From Lysobacter antibioticus (GTDB taxonomy: Bacteria; Pseudomonadota; Gammaproteobacteria; Xanthomonadales; Xanthomonadaceae), in NCBI RefSeq assembly GCF_001442535.1, contig NZ_CP013141.1, positions 3,442,857-3,506,856 of the forward strand: a stretch of DNA of 64,000 nt, given 5' to 3'. Below the pieces are notes generated by a model, which was not told the DNA's origin, made no database searches, and saw only the letters and a program-made list of their open reading frames with translations. A program made the position numbers and the translations under genes. Shown here piece by piece: positions 27,145-35,083 of the stretch (position 1 is the stretch's first letter; every line of letters starts with the position of its first letter).

Positions 27145-27965
27145 GCGCCTCCGGGATAGAGACCGCGGCCGCGATCGCCAGCGCCGGCGGCGAAGGCACG
27201 CGCACCCTGCAGGACCGTGCGCTGCGTCTGTTCATCGTCCTGTCGGCGTTTTTCTGCGTCAACGCAGCGCTGGCCGAGTTCATCGGGGTCAAGATCTTCG
27301 CCCTCGAGGACACCCTCGGCATCGCCCCGCTGCAATGGAATCTGTTCGGCCAGACCGGCTCGCTGAACTTCACCGCCGGCACCCTGCTATGGCCGGTGGT
27401 GTTCCTGATGACCGACGTCATCAACGAGTTCTTCGGCCGCCGCGGCGTGCGCCTGATCTCGTGGCTCGCCGCCATGTTGATCGCCTACGGCTTCGTGTTC
27501 GCCTTCGCCGCGATCGCGTTGGCGCCGGCGGCGTGGTGGGTGCAGGCGGCGCAGGCCCAGGGCGTGCCCGACTACCAGGCCGCGTTCGCGGCGATCTTCG
27601 GCCAGGGCCTGTGGAGCATCGGCGGCTCGCTGATCGCTTTCATGATCGGCCAGCTGATCGATGTCGGCGTGTTCCACCGCATCCGCAGCCTCACCGGCGA
27701 GAAACACATCTGGCTGCGCGCGACCGGCTCGACCGCGGTCTCGCAGTTGGTCGACAGCTTCGTGGTGCTCTATATCGCCTTCGTGCTCGGCCCGCAGCAC
27801 TGGCCGATCCCGCAGTTCCTCGCCATCGGCTCGGTCAACTACGTCTACAAGATGCTGGCCGCGTTCGCGATGATCCCGCTGATCTATCTGTTGCGCATGT
27901 GGATTCACAGTTACCTCGGCGAAGCGCGCGCCCGCCAGTTGCGCGACGAGGCGGCGGCGGACTGA
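27141..27965 (+). CDS. yhhQ: Queuosine precursor transporter YhhQ
   Basis: The 274-residue inner-membrane protein of the VUT family has about six to seven membrane segments from residue 30 onwards. YhhQ imports 7-cyano-7-deazaguanine or 7-aminomethyl-7-deazaguanine for queuosine tRNA modification. Family patterns include NFTAGTLLWPVVFLMTDVINEFFGRR, LIAFMIGQLIDVGVFHRIR and STAVSQLVDSFVVLYIAF. It carries a hydrophilic N-terminal extension of about 25 residues compared with E. coli YhhQ (221). Its ATG overlaps the stop of the upstream dehydrogenase gene. It converges with the LytTR regulator gene, 37 bases away. Confidence 0.92.
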   Translation: MSASGIETAAAIASAGGEGTRTLQDRALRLFIVLSAFFCVNAALAEFIGVKIFALEDTLGIAPLQWNLFGQTGSLNFTAGTLLWPVVFLMTDVINEFFGRRGVRLISWLAAMLIAYGFVFAFAAIALAPAAWWVQAAQAQGVPDYQAAFAAIFGQGLWSIGGSLIAFMIGQLIDVGVFHRIRSLTGEKHIWLRATGSTAVSQLVDSFVVLYIAFVLGPQHWPIPQFLAIGSVNYVYKMLAAFAMIPLIYLLRMWIHSYLGEARARQLRDEAAAD

Positions 27966-28002
27966 TCGCCGCAGCACGGGTGCCCAAGGTCAGCCCAGCC
28001 GC

Positions 28003-28773
28003 TCAGCCCAGCCCCATCGCCTCGCGTATCCGCTCGCGATAGCTGGCGCCGCTGCCCAGGCGCTGGCCGTTGACCAGACGCAACAGATAACGGCCGCCGT
28101 CGAGCTGCTCGATGTCGCGCACCGCCTGCAACTGGACGATGCGCGAGCGATGGATGCGCACGAAGCGGCTCGGGTCCAGCCGCGCCTCGATGCCGTTCAG
28201 GGTCTCGCGCAGCAGATAGGCCTGGCCGCCGGCATGCAGCTCGACGTAATTGCTCTGCGCAATGACCGATTCGATTTCCTCCACCGGCAACAGCCGCAGA
28301 CGCGCGCCGATCGGCACCGCCAGGCGCTGCGGATAAGCTTCGCGCGCGCCCTCGCCGGCCGCGCCCGCACTCGACGGGCGTGGCGTATGACCTGCACGTG
28401 CGCGCCGCACCCGCGCCAGCGCCGCGCCGAGGCGTTCGGCCGAATAGGGTTTGAGCAGATAGTCGACGGCGTCGGCATCGAAGGCGCGCAGGGCGTGCTC
28501 GGCATGCGCGGTCACGAACACCACTTGCGGCCGGCGCGCCGCCGGCAGCGCCTGTAGCACGCCGAAGCCGTTGAGGTCGGGCAGGCGGATGTCGAGAAAC
28601 ACCACGTCGGCCGGCAAACGACGCAAGGCCGCGACCGCGCTGTCGCCGTCGGCGCACTCGGCGATCACTTCCACATCCGCCTCCAGGCCGAGCAAGCGGC
28701 ACAGGCGCGCGCGCGACATCGCCTCGTCGTCGACCACCACCGCGCGCAGCCGCGCCGGCGCGAGCAGGCTCAT
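28003..28773 (-). CDS. LytTR-family response regulator
   Basis: The 256-residue regulator has a receiver domain (about 9-125). Its acidic pocket is DDE (15-17), the phospho-acceptor is Asp61 in VVFLDIRLPD, and Lys follows in YLLKPYS. The receiver is followed by a linker and a C-terminal LytTR DNA-binding domain (about 150-250) with IESVIAQSNYVELHAGG and FVRIHRSRIVQLQAVRDI. LytTR proteins bind direct-repeat DNA sites and often control virulence or envelope genes. Its ATG overlaps the stop of the upstream histidine kinase gene, so the two are translationally coupled and surely partners. Confidence 0.95.
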   Translation of the reverse strand: MSLLAPARLRAVVVDDEAMSRARLCRLLGLEADVEVIAECADGDSAVAALRRLPADVVFLDIRLPDLNGFGVLQALPAARRPQVVFVTAHAEHALRAFDADAVDYLLKPYSAERLGAALARVRRARAGHTPRPSSAGAAGEGAREAYPQRLAVPIGARLRLLPVEEIESVIAQSNYVELHAGGQAYLLRETLNGIEARLDPSRFVRIHRSRIVQLQAVRDIEQLDGGRYLLRLVNGQRLGSGASYRERIREAMGLG

Positions 28774-29846
28774 GCCGCGGCCTCCAGCGGCTGCCAGCGC
28801 CGGTACGGCAGTTGCAGGCGCACGCTGGTGCCGCCGTCGGCGCGCGCGCCGATGTCGAAGCGATGGTCGTCGCCGTACAGGCCTTGCAGGCGCGCGCGGG
28901 TATTGCGCAGGCCGATGCCGGCGCCGTGCACCGCCTCGCCGGTGCCGCCGTCGTCGCTGACTTCGAGGATCAGGCGATCCTCGCGGCGCTCGGCCCGCAC
29001 CGACACTTCGCCGGGCGTGGTCCGCATCGCCACCGCATGGTGGATCGCGTTTTCGACCAGCGGCTGCAGCAGTAACTGCGGCACCTGCGCATCGAGCAGC
29101 GCCGAGTCGATCGCCCAATGCACGCGCAGGCGTTCGCCGAGGCGGATCTTCTCGATGCCGATGTAATGGTCCAGCGCGACCAGTTCGTCGCGCAAGGCGA
29201 TCTCCTGGCGATGCGAGCGGTCGAGGCTGTGGCGCAGCAGCGCGCCGAGGTCGACCAGCATGCGGTCGGCGCCGTCGGGGTCGCGATGCACCATCTCGGC
29301 GATCGAATTGAGCGCGTTGAACAGGAAATGCGGATTGAGCTGCGCCGACAGCGCATCGAGCCGCGCCCGCGCCAGCCGCGCTTCGAGCTCCATCGCCTGG
29401 CGTTCGCGGCGGCGCGCGCGTTCGGCATAGACCAGCGCATGCGCCACGCCGACGATCAGCCAACTCGTCAGCAGGTTGTTGAGCACGCTCGCGGCAAGCA
29501 ATTCGCTCAGCGGCGGCAGGCGTTCGTACCAACCGATCCAGCCGTTGAGCGCGGCCACCGCCGCGGCGCGCAACCCGATCACCACGACGACCGCGAGGCC
29601 TTGCATCGACAGCGCCGCCATTGCCCGGCCGCGTTCGATCGGATGACGCCCGACCCAGGCGAACAACGCCAGGGTGATCGGCACCCATAGCCAGGCGCTG
29701 GCGAGGTGCTGGCGCAAGGTGTTCGGCCAATCGGCGGGTTGGCCGGCGGCTTGATGCATGGTCACGACCTGGCCGACCCAAACGAAACCGTTGAGGGTCC
29801 ACCAGCCCAGCACCAGCAACACCAACAGCGGCAGTCGATTGCGCAT
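28770..29846 (-). CDS. LytS-type sensor histidine kinase
   Basis: The 358-residue kinase has four hydrophobic segments (about 5-28, 48-66, 80-105, 118-140), a coiled coil with many Arg/Glu (141-168) and a His_kinase domain. Phospho-acceptor His173 lies in LNPHFLFNALN, and the HATPase_c domain has N266 in QPLVENAIHHAV, DDGGTG and GIGLRNTRARL. It lacks a large periplasmic sensing domain, so it probably senses something in or at the membrane. It is coupled to the LytTR regulator and divergent from the beta-propeller gene at 29993. Confidence 0.94.
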   Translation of the reverse strand: MRNRLPLLVLLVLGWWTLNGFVWVGQVVTMHQAAGQPADWPNTLRQHLASAWLWVPITLALFAWVGRHPIERGRAMAALSMQGLAVVVVIGLRAAAVAALNGWIGWYERLPPLSELLAASVLNNLLTSWLIVGVAHALVYAERARRRERQAMELEARLARARLDALSAQLNPHFLFNALNSIAEMVHRDPDGADRMLVDLGALLRHSLDRSHRQEIALRDELVALDHYIGIEKIRLGERLRVHWAIDSALLDAQVPQLLLQPLVENAIHHAVAMRTTPGEVSVRAERREDRLILEVSDDGGTGEAVHGAGIGLRNTRARLQGLYGDDHRFDIGARADGGTSVRLQLPYRRWQPLEAAA

Positions 29847-29992
29847 GGAAGACGATGCTGGACCCGCGCCGCGGCGCTTGCAATCGCCGGCGCGGGGTTC
29901 GTCCCGCGATCCGGCCGATTCGTCCCGGCCCAGCCCCGAACGCCGTCGCGCCCGCGCAGGCTGCGGCCACCTCCCTTTCGTGAATCGCCGCC

Positions 29993-30898
29993 ATGCGCCG
30001 TCTTTCGCGTCTTTCGATCGCCCTCGCCGCTCTCGCTGCCGTCGCCCTGCCGGCCGCGGCTGCCGACACCTGTCCGCCGGTACGGAAATTCGCCGACGGG
30101 GTCATCTCCACGCCGCAATGGGAATGGCGCCTGAGCTTCACTCCGAGCCGCCTGCGCGCGTATTGGTCGACCAGCAAGGGCTGGTGGCCGGGCACGCGCG
30201 AACGCGCGACGATCATGACTTCGCAATGGCGGCCCTCGGGCTGGAGCGCGCCGCAGGTCGCGCCGTTCTCCGGCGTGCACAGCGACATGGACCCGACGGT
30301 GTCGCCGGACGGGCGTTATCTGGTGTTCTCCTCGGAACGGCCGCGCCCCGACGGCCAGGCGGCGAAGATGGACCTGTGGATCGCCAAGCGCGGCCTGCGC
30401 GGCTGGGGCGAACCGCGCCACCTCGGCGCCGCCGTCAACAGCGCCGGCGACGAGCTTTATCCCAGTACCGATCTGCGCGGCAACGTGTATTTCGCCAGCG
30501 ATCGCGACGGCGAGTTCGACATCTACCGCAGCGAGCGCCTGCGCAACGGCGACTACGCGCCGGCGCGCAAGCTCGAAGGCGGCGTCAACACCGTCGAACG
30601 CTGGGAGTTCAATCCGGAGATCTCTCCCGACGGCCGCATCCTGTTGTTCACCCGCCTGGATTTCCCCAACGACCCGCTGCCGGACCTGGGCTACGGCTAC
30701 GGCGACCTGCATGCCGCCCGCTACCAGGACGGCCGCTTCGGCACCGCCAAGAACCTCGGCCCCTGCGTCAACACCGTCTGGGACGAGTTCCACCCGACCG
30801 TGCTGTGGGAACGCGGCCTGCTGTTCTATGCGCGCGACATCGGCCGCCCCAGCGATTTCTACTACACCCGCCTGCAATTGCCCGATCTCGAGGGTTGA
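29993..30898 (+). CDS. Secreted TolB-like (PD40) beta-propeller protein
   Basis: The 301-residue protein has a signal peptide (about 1-24) and repeats of the WD40-like/PD40 type. Examples are MDPTVSPDGRYLVFSSERP, ELYPSTDLRGNVYFASDRDGEFDIY, FNPEISPDGRILLFTRLDF and DEFHPTVLWERGLLFYARDI. Together they form about four to five visible blades. Such proteins usually act as periplasmic scaffolds or binding proteins; the partner is unknown. It is divergent from the histidine kinase (146 bases between starts), so it might be a target of that two-component system. The DUF885 gene starts 132 bases downstream in the same direction. Confidence 0.8.
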   Translation: MRRLSRLSIALAALAAVALPAAAADTCPPVRKFADGVISTPQWEWRLSFTPSRLRAYWSTSKGWWPGTRERATIMTSQWRPSGWSAPQVAPFSGVHSDMDPTVSPDGRYLVFSSERPRPDGQAAKMDLWIAKRGLRGWGEPRHLGAAVNSAGDELYPSTDLRGNVYFASDRDGEFDIYRSERLRNGDYAPARKLEGGVNTVERWEFNPEISPDGRILLFTRLDFPNDPLPDLGYGYGDLHAARYQDGRFGTAKNLGPCVNTVWDEFHPTVLWERGLLFYARDIGRPSDFYYTRLQLPDLEG

Positions 30899-31030
30899 AA
30901 GCGCGGCGGCAACCGGCGGGCGCAACCAAGGCTGCGCGAGTGCGATCGCGCTCGCGCATGACCTTCGGCTCATGCCTCCGCCGGGCATGCGCGAGAGCCT
31001 GCGGGTCCGTCCGTCCGCATCGGCCATGCC

Positions 31031-32893
31031 ATGACCTCGCTTCCGTTCCGCCGTCCGGGCCCGCGCCCGGTCCGCATCGCCCTGTCCGTCGCGCTCGCCG
31101 CGGCGCTATGCCTCGCCCTGCCTGTCACCGCCGCGCCCGCATCCGCATCGGCCGATCCGGCCGCAACCGCGCCGCGCAAAGTCACCGTCCAGACCAAGGG
31201 CGAAAAGCTCAACCGCCTGTACGAGCAGTACTGGGAAGAGAACCTCAAGCTCAACCCGCTGCGCGCCACCTCCCAGGGCGACCCGCGCTACAACGACCAA
31301 CTGCCGAACTTCCTCAGCGCCGAGTTCCGCAAGCAGTCGCACGAATTCTCCGAACGCTGGCTCAAAACCATCGAATCGGTCGGCTCGCAGGGCCTGTCCG
31401 ACCAGGACTTGCTGAGCTACGAGATCTTCGTGCGCGAAATGAAGATCAACCTGGAATCGGACCGGCATCCGTCCTGGCTGCAACCGGTCAACCAGTTCTA
31501 CAACTTCGCCGCCAGCATCGCCCAGCTCGGTTCCGGCACCGGCTCGCAACCGTTCAAGACCGCCGCCGACTACGACAACTGGCGCAAGCGCGCGGCGAAG
31601 GTGCCGGCGGTGTTCGACCAGCTCATCGCCAACAGCCGCGAAGGCGTCAAGCGCGGCGTGGTGCAGCCGAAGGCCTTAATGACCAAGGTATTGCCGCAAC
31701 TGGATGCGCTGATCAAGGACGATCCCACCGCGACCTTGTTCTGGAAACCGGTGACGGACTGGCCGGCCGGCATCTCCGAGGCCGACAAGGCGCGCCTGAG
31801 CGCGGACTACCGGCAGATGATCCAGACCGAGCTGATGCCGGCCTACCGGCGCCTGCGCGAGTACATCGCCAACGATTACCTGCCGCATGCGCGCGACAGC
31901 GCCGGGCTCGGCGCCCTGCCCGGCGGCGAAGCCTGGTATGCGTTCAATGCGCGCCGTTCGACCACTACCACGATGACCCCGGCTGAAATCCACCAGATCG
32001 GCCTGGACGAAGTCGCGCGCATCCACGGCGAGATCGGCAAAATCCGCGGCGAAGTGAAATTCCAGGGTTCGCTGCAGGACTTCTTCAAGTTCATGCAGAC
32101 CGATCCGCGTTTCACCTTCAAGGACGAGCCGGCCCTGCTCGCGCACTACCGCGGCCTGGAAGCGCGCATCGACAAGAAGATTCCGCAGTTGTTCTCGCTG
32201 ACGCCGAAGGCGCCGTTCGAGATCCGTCCGGTCGAGGCCTTCCGCGCCCAGTCCGCCGCCGGCGGTTCCTACATGCGTCCGAGCGAGGACGGCACGCGTC
32301 CGGGCATTTTCTACGTCAACACCTACGACCTGCCGACCCGCAAGACCTGGGACGCCGAAGACCTGTACCTGCACGAAGCCATCCCCGGCCATCACTTCCA
32401 ACTCGCCTTGCAGCAGGAACTGACCGGCCTGCCGAAGTTCCGCCGCTTCGGCGGCGAAACCGCCTTCAGCGAAGGCTGGGGCCTGTACGCCGAATCGCTG
32501 GGCAAGGAACTCGGCGTGTACGCCACGCCCTACGACTACTTCGGCTATCTGCAGAACGAGTTGTGGCGCGCGATCCGCCTGGTCGTCGACACCGGCCTGC
32601 ACAGCAAGGCCTGGACCCGCGAGCAGGTGATCGCCTACATGCTGGAGAACTCGGCCGAGAGCGAAACCCAGTCCACCGCCGAGGCCGAACGCTACATGGC
32701 CATTCCCGGCCAGGCGCTGGCCTACAAGATCGGCGAGCTCAAGATCATGGAGCTGCGCAAGCGCGCGCAAAGCCGGCTCGGCGCGCGCTTCGACATCCGC
32801 GAGTTCCACGCCGAAGTGCTGAAGGACGGCTCGGTGCCGCTGGACGTGCTCGACCGCAAGATCGATCGCTGGATCCAATCGAAACAAGGTTGA
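31031..32893 (+). CDS. DUF885 family secreted putative metallopeptidase
   Basis: The 620-residue protein has a signal peptide (about 1-35, ending VTAAPA) and then a long helical domain typical of DUF885. The zinc-binding-like sequence HEAIPGHH is at 448-455 and the downstream helix AFSEGWGLYAE (about 478-488) supplies a likely third ligand Glu. Length and motif spacing match the family, whose members resemble M3/M32-type zinc carboxypeptidases. The substrate is not known. The gene follows the PD40 protein by 132 bases and is followed by a hairpin at 32915-32935. Confidence 0.9.
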   Translation: MTSLPFRRPGPRPVRIALSVALAAALCLALPVTAAPASASADPAATAPRKVTVQTKGEKLNRLYEQYWEENLKLNPLRATSQGDPRYNDQLPNFLSAEFRKQSHEFSERWLKTIESVGSQGLSDQDLLSYEIFVREMKINLESDRHPSWLQPVNQFYNFAASIAQLGSGTGSQPFKTAADYDNWRKRAAKVPAVFDQLIANSREGVKRGVVQPKALMTKVLPQLDALIKDDPTATLFWKPVTDWPAGISEADKARLSADYRQMIQTELMPAYRRLREYIANDYLPHARDSAGLGALPGGEAWYAFNARRSTTTTMTPAEIHQIGLDEVARIHGEIGKIRGEVKFQGSLQDFFKFMQTDPRFTFKDEPALLAHYRGLEARIDKKIPQLFSLTPKAPFEIRPVEAFRAQSAAGGSYMRPSEDGTRPGIFYVNTYDLPTRKTWDAEDLYLHEAIPGHHFQLALQQELTGLPKFRRFGGETAFSEGWGLYAESLGKELGVYATPYDYFGYLQNELWRAIRLVVDTGLHSKAWTREQVIAYMLENSAESETQSTAEAERYMAIPGQALAYKIGELKIMELRKRAQSRLGARFDIREFHAEVLKDGSVPLDVLDRKIDRWIQSKQG

Positions 32894-32914
32894 GCAAGCA
32901 AGGGGGAACGAACC

Positions 32915-32935
32915 GGGTCCGGAGCTCCCGGACCC
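32915..32935 (+). terminator. Hairpin after the DUF885 gene
   Basis: An 8-bp stem GGGTCCGG/CCGGACCC has a 5-base loop, 22 bases past the stop. No T tract is present, so the terminator call is weak. Confidence 0.4.
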
Positions 32936-33382
32936 ACGCCCCGGCCTCCCGCCACCACGGGAAGCCGGGATCGCCGGCGACCTGAGCCACGCGGGCAACG
33001 GCGCCGCATCGCACTAATGTGCTTTCTAACTCACTAGGTTTCTATTCATCTGCGCGGCCCATTCCCGGCTTCCCCCTTGGGCCGCCTTTCGGGCAGGATG
33101 AGGACCGGCCCACCTGGATCGCACTGCCTGCCGAACCCCACTACCGCCTTCATGAGCCCAGCCCCTGTGGGCTTCCCCGCATGCCCCGCCGGCTTCGTCC
33201 AGGCCCCGAGCGGCCGGCCGGATGCATCGATGCAGGGCGGCCCGGGCCGCCTCTCCGGTCGGGCCGGAAGCGGCGGTCGAACCGGTCGACAGCAGAAAAA
33301 GTGTGACTAACACCGCATAATTAGCGGTTGTTGTGCCTCGCCGTCCACGGTGCCCGCCGTCCCACCCAGCCTCGGAATACGG
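32936..33382. other. Spacer before the FecR-LysM gene
   Basis: About 450 bases with no supported gene. The last 80 bases are AT-richer and contain GCATAATTA, a possible -10 region for the downstream operon, without a good -35. Confidence 0.5.
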
Positions 33383-35083
33383 ATGTCCCACATTCCAGCG
33401 CCCCAATCCTTCGCCGCCGCGCGTGCCGCGTCGCGCAGCCTTGCCGCCTTGGCTTTCACCCGCCTTCGTTTCGCCGCGCTGTCGCTCGTGCTGTTGTTCG
33501 CCTGCACCGGCCTGGCCCAGGCGCAGGACTGGAGCTATCGCGTGCGTCCCGGCGACACCCTCTGGGACCTCGGCGCAAAGCACCTCAAGAACGGCATCAA
33601 CTGGCGCCGCTTGCAGGAACACAATCGCATCGCCGACCCCTATCACCTGCCGCCGGGCACGCGCATGTTGTTCCCGGTCGGCTGGCTGCGCATCGAACCG
33701 GCCAAGGCGCGCGTCATCGCCGTGCGCGGCGCGGTCAATCTGCTGACTTCCGAGAAGGCCGCCGCCGCACTGGTCGTCGAAGGCATGCGCATCGGCATCG
33801 GCAGCCGCGTCGAGACCGGCCCCGGCGCCAGCGCCACGCTCGAGTTCGCCGACGGCTCGCGCCTGATGATCCAGGACAACAGCCGCATCTCCTTCGACGA
33901 GCTCAGCAGCTACGGCAGCACCGGCATGGTCGATACGCGCATGCGCCTGCAGCGCGGCCGCACCTTGAACCGGGTGATCCCGGCCAAGGGCCCGGCCTCG
34001 CGCTACATCATCGACACGCCGTCGGCGACCTCCAGCGTGCGCGGCACCCACTTCCGCGTCAGCGCCGGCGACGAGGGCGCGCCCGACGCGACCGAAGTGC
34101 TGGAAGGCAAGGTCGCGGTCGGCAATCAACGCACCGAGGTGATGCTGCGCCCGGGCTACGGCACGGTCGCCGCCGCCGGCGCCGCACCGTCGGCGCCGAT
34201 CCGGTTGCTGCCGGCGCCGGCCTTGAGCGCCGCGCCGCCCGAACAGCTGCCCGCGACCATCGCCTGGTCGCCGGTCGAAGGCGCGGTCGCGTACCGCGTC
34301 GAAGTGGTGCGCGACGACGCCCCCGAAGTGTTGCTGTTCGAGGCCCGCACCAGCGACACCCGCCAGCGCATCGACGACCTGCCGGCCGGCCGCCACCGCG
34401 TGCAGGTGCGCGCCGTCGCCGCCAACGGCCTCGGCGGCCGCGACAGCAGCCAGGTCTTCACCGTCAACGATCAGCCGGCGCCGCCGCTGACGATCAGCCC
34501 GCTCGACGGGCAACGCCTCAACCTGCCGCGTCCGCGCTTCGAGTGGACCCACGCCGAAGGCGCCGAGCGTACCCGCCTGCAGGTCGCCGCCGACGAACAC
34601 TTCGGCCAGCCGCTGATCGACACCGAAGTCGCCGGCCAGCGTTTCCGCCCGTCCGAATCGCTCGCGCCCGGCAAGTACTACTGGCGCGTGGCTTCGCGCG
34701 ACGGCAAGGGTCATGCCGGCCGCTACGGCAACGTCTTGCCGTTTGAAATCAGCGATGCGCCGGTCGATCCCGGCCTGGAAGCGCCGCAGGCGGCGAAGGG
34801 CATGCTGACCCTGCGCTGGCAGAAGGGCGAACCGGGCCAGCGCTATCGCGTCCAGATCGCGCGCGAACCGGACTTCTCCAAGCTGCTGCTCGAAGAGGTG
34901 GTGGACGTGCCGCAGATCGAACTCAAGCGTCCCGGCGGCGGCACCTGGCACGTCCGCGTGCAGACCATCGAGGACGACGGCTACGCCGCGCCGTACGGCC
35001 CGCCGCAGCAAATCCGCCTGCCCTGCCGCGTCTGCTATGGCGCGGGCGCCGCCGGCGCCTTGCTGCTGTTGCTGAGCTTATGA
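33383..35083 (+). CDS. Secreted LysM-FecR domain protein
   Basis: The 566-residue protein has a signal peptide ending near GLAQA (47). A LysM domain follows at about 50-98 (YRVRPGDTLWDL...LPPGTRMLFP), which binds peptidoglycan. Next is a FecR domain (about 112-215) with RGAVNLLT, LEFADGSRLMIQDNS and SSVRGTHFRV. Fibronectin III-like repeats (about 290-545) come next and the C-terminus is hydrophobic (GAGAAGALLLLLSL). FecR domains often sense or transmit signals in the periplasm. ATG 33383 is preferred; a GTG at 33350 would lengthen the N-region. Its stop overlaps the ATG of the CHASE2-GGDEF gene, so the two are translationally coupled and probably form one signalling unit. Confidence 0.9.
   Translation: MSHIPAPQSFAAARAASRSLAALAFTRLRFAALSLVLLFACTGLAQAQDWSYRVRPGDTLWDLGAKHLKNGINWRRLQEHNRIADPYHLPPGTRMLFPVGWLRIEPAKARVIAVRGAVNLLTSEKAAAALVVEGMRIGIGSRVETGPGASATLEFADGSRLMIQDNSRISFDELSSYGSTGMVDTRMRLQRGRTLNRVIPAKGPASRYIIDTPSATSSVRGTHFRVSAGDEGAPDATEVLEGKVAVGNQRTEVMLRPGYGTVAAAGAAPSAPIRLLPAPALSAAPPEQLPATIAWSPVEGAVAYRVEVVRDDAPEVLLFEARTSDTRQRIDDLPAGRHRVQVRAVAANGLGGRDSSQVFTVNDQPAPPLTISPLDGQRLNLPRPRFEWTHAEGAERTRLQVAADEHFGQPLIDTEVAGQRFRPSESLAPGKYYWRVASRDGKGHAGRYGNVLPFEISDAPVDPGLEAPQAAKGMLTLRWQKGEPGQRYRVQIAREPDFSKLLLEEVVDVPQIELKRPGGGTWHVRVQTIEDDGYAAPYGPPQQIRLPCRVCYGAGAAGALLLLLSL

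Noticed and set aside
33304..33320. TGTGACTAACACCGCA as a second type of Clp site before the LysM-FecR gene
   Set aside because: Only the left half-site TGTGA is good. The right half does not match TCACA.
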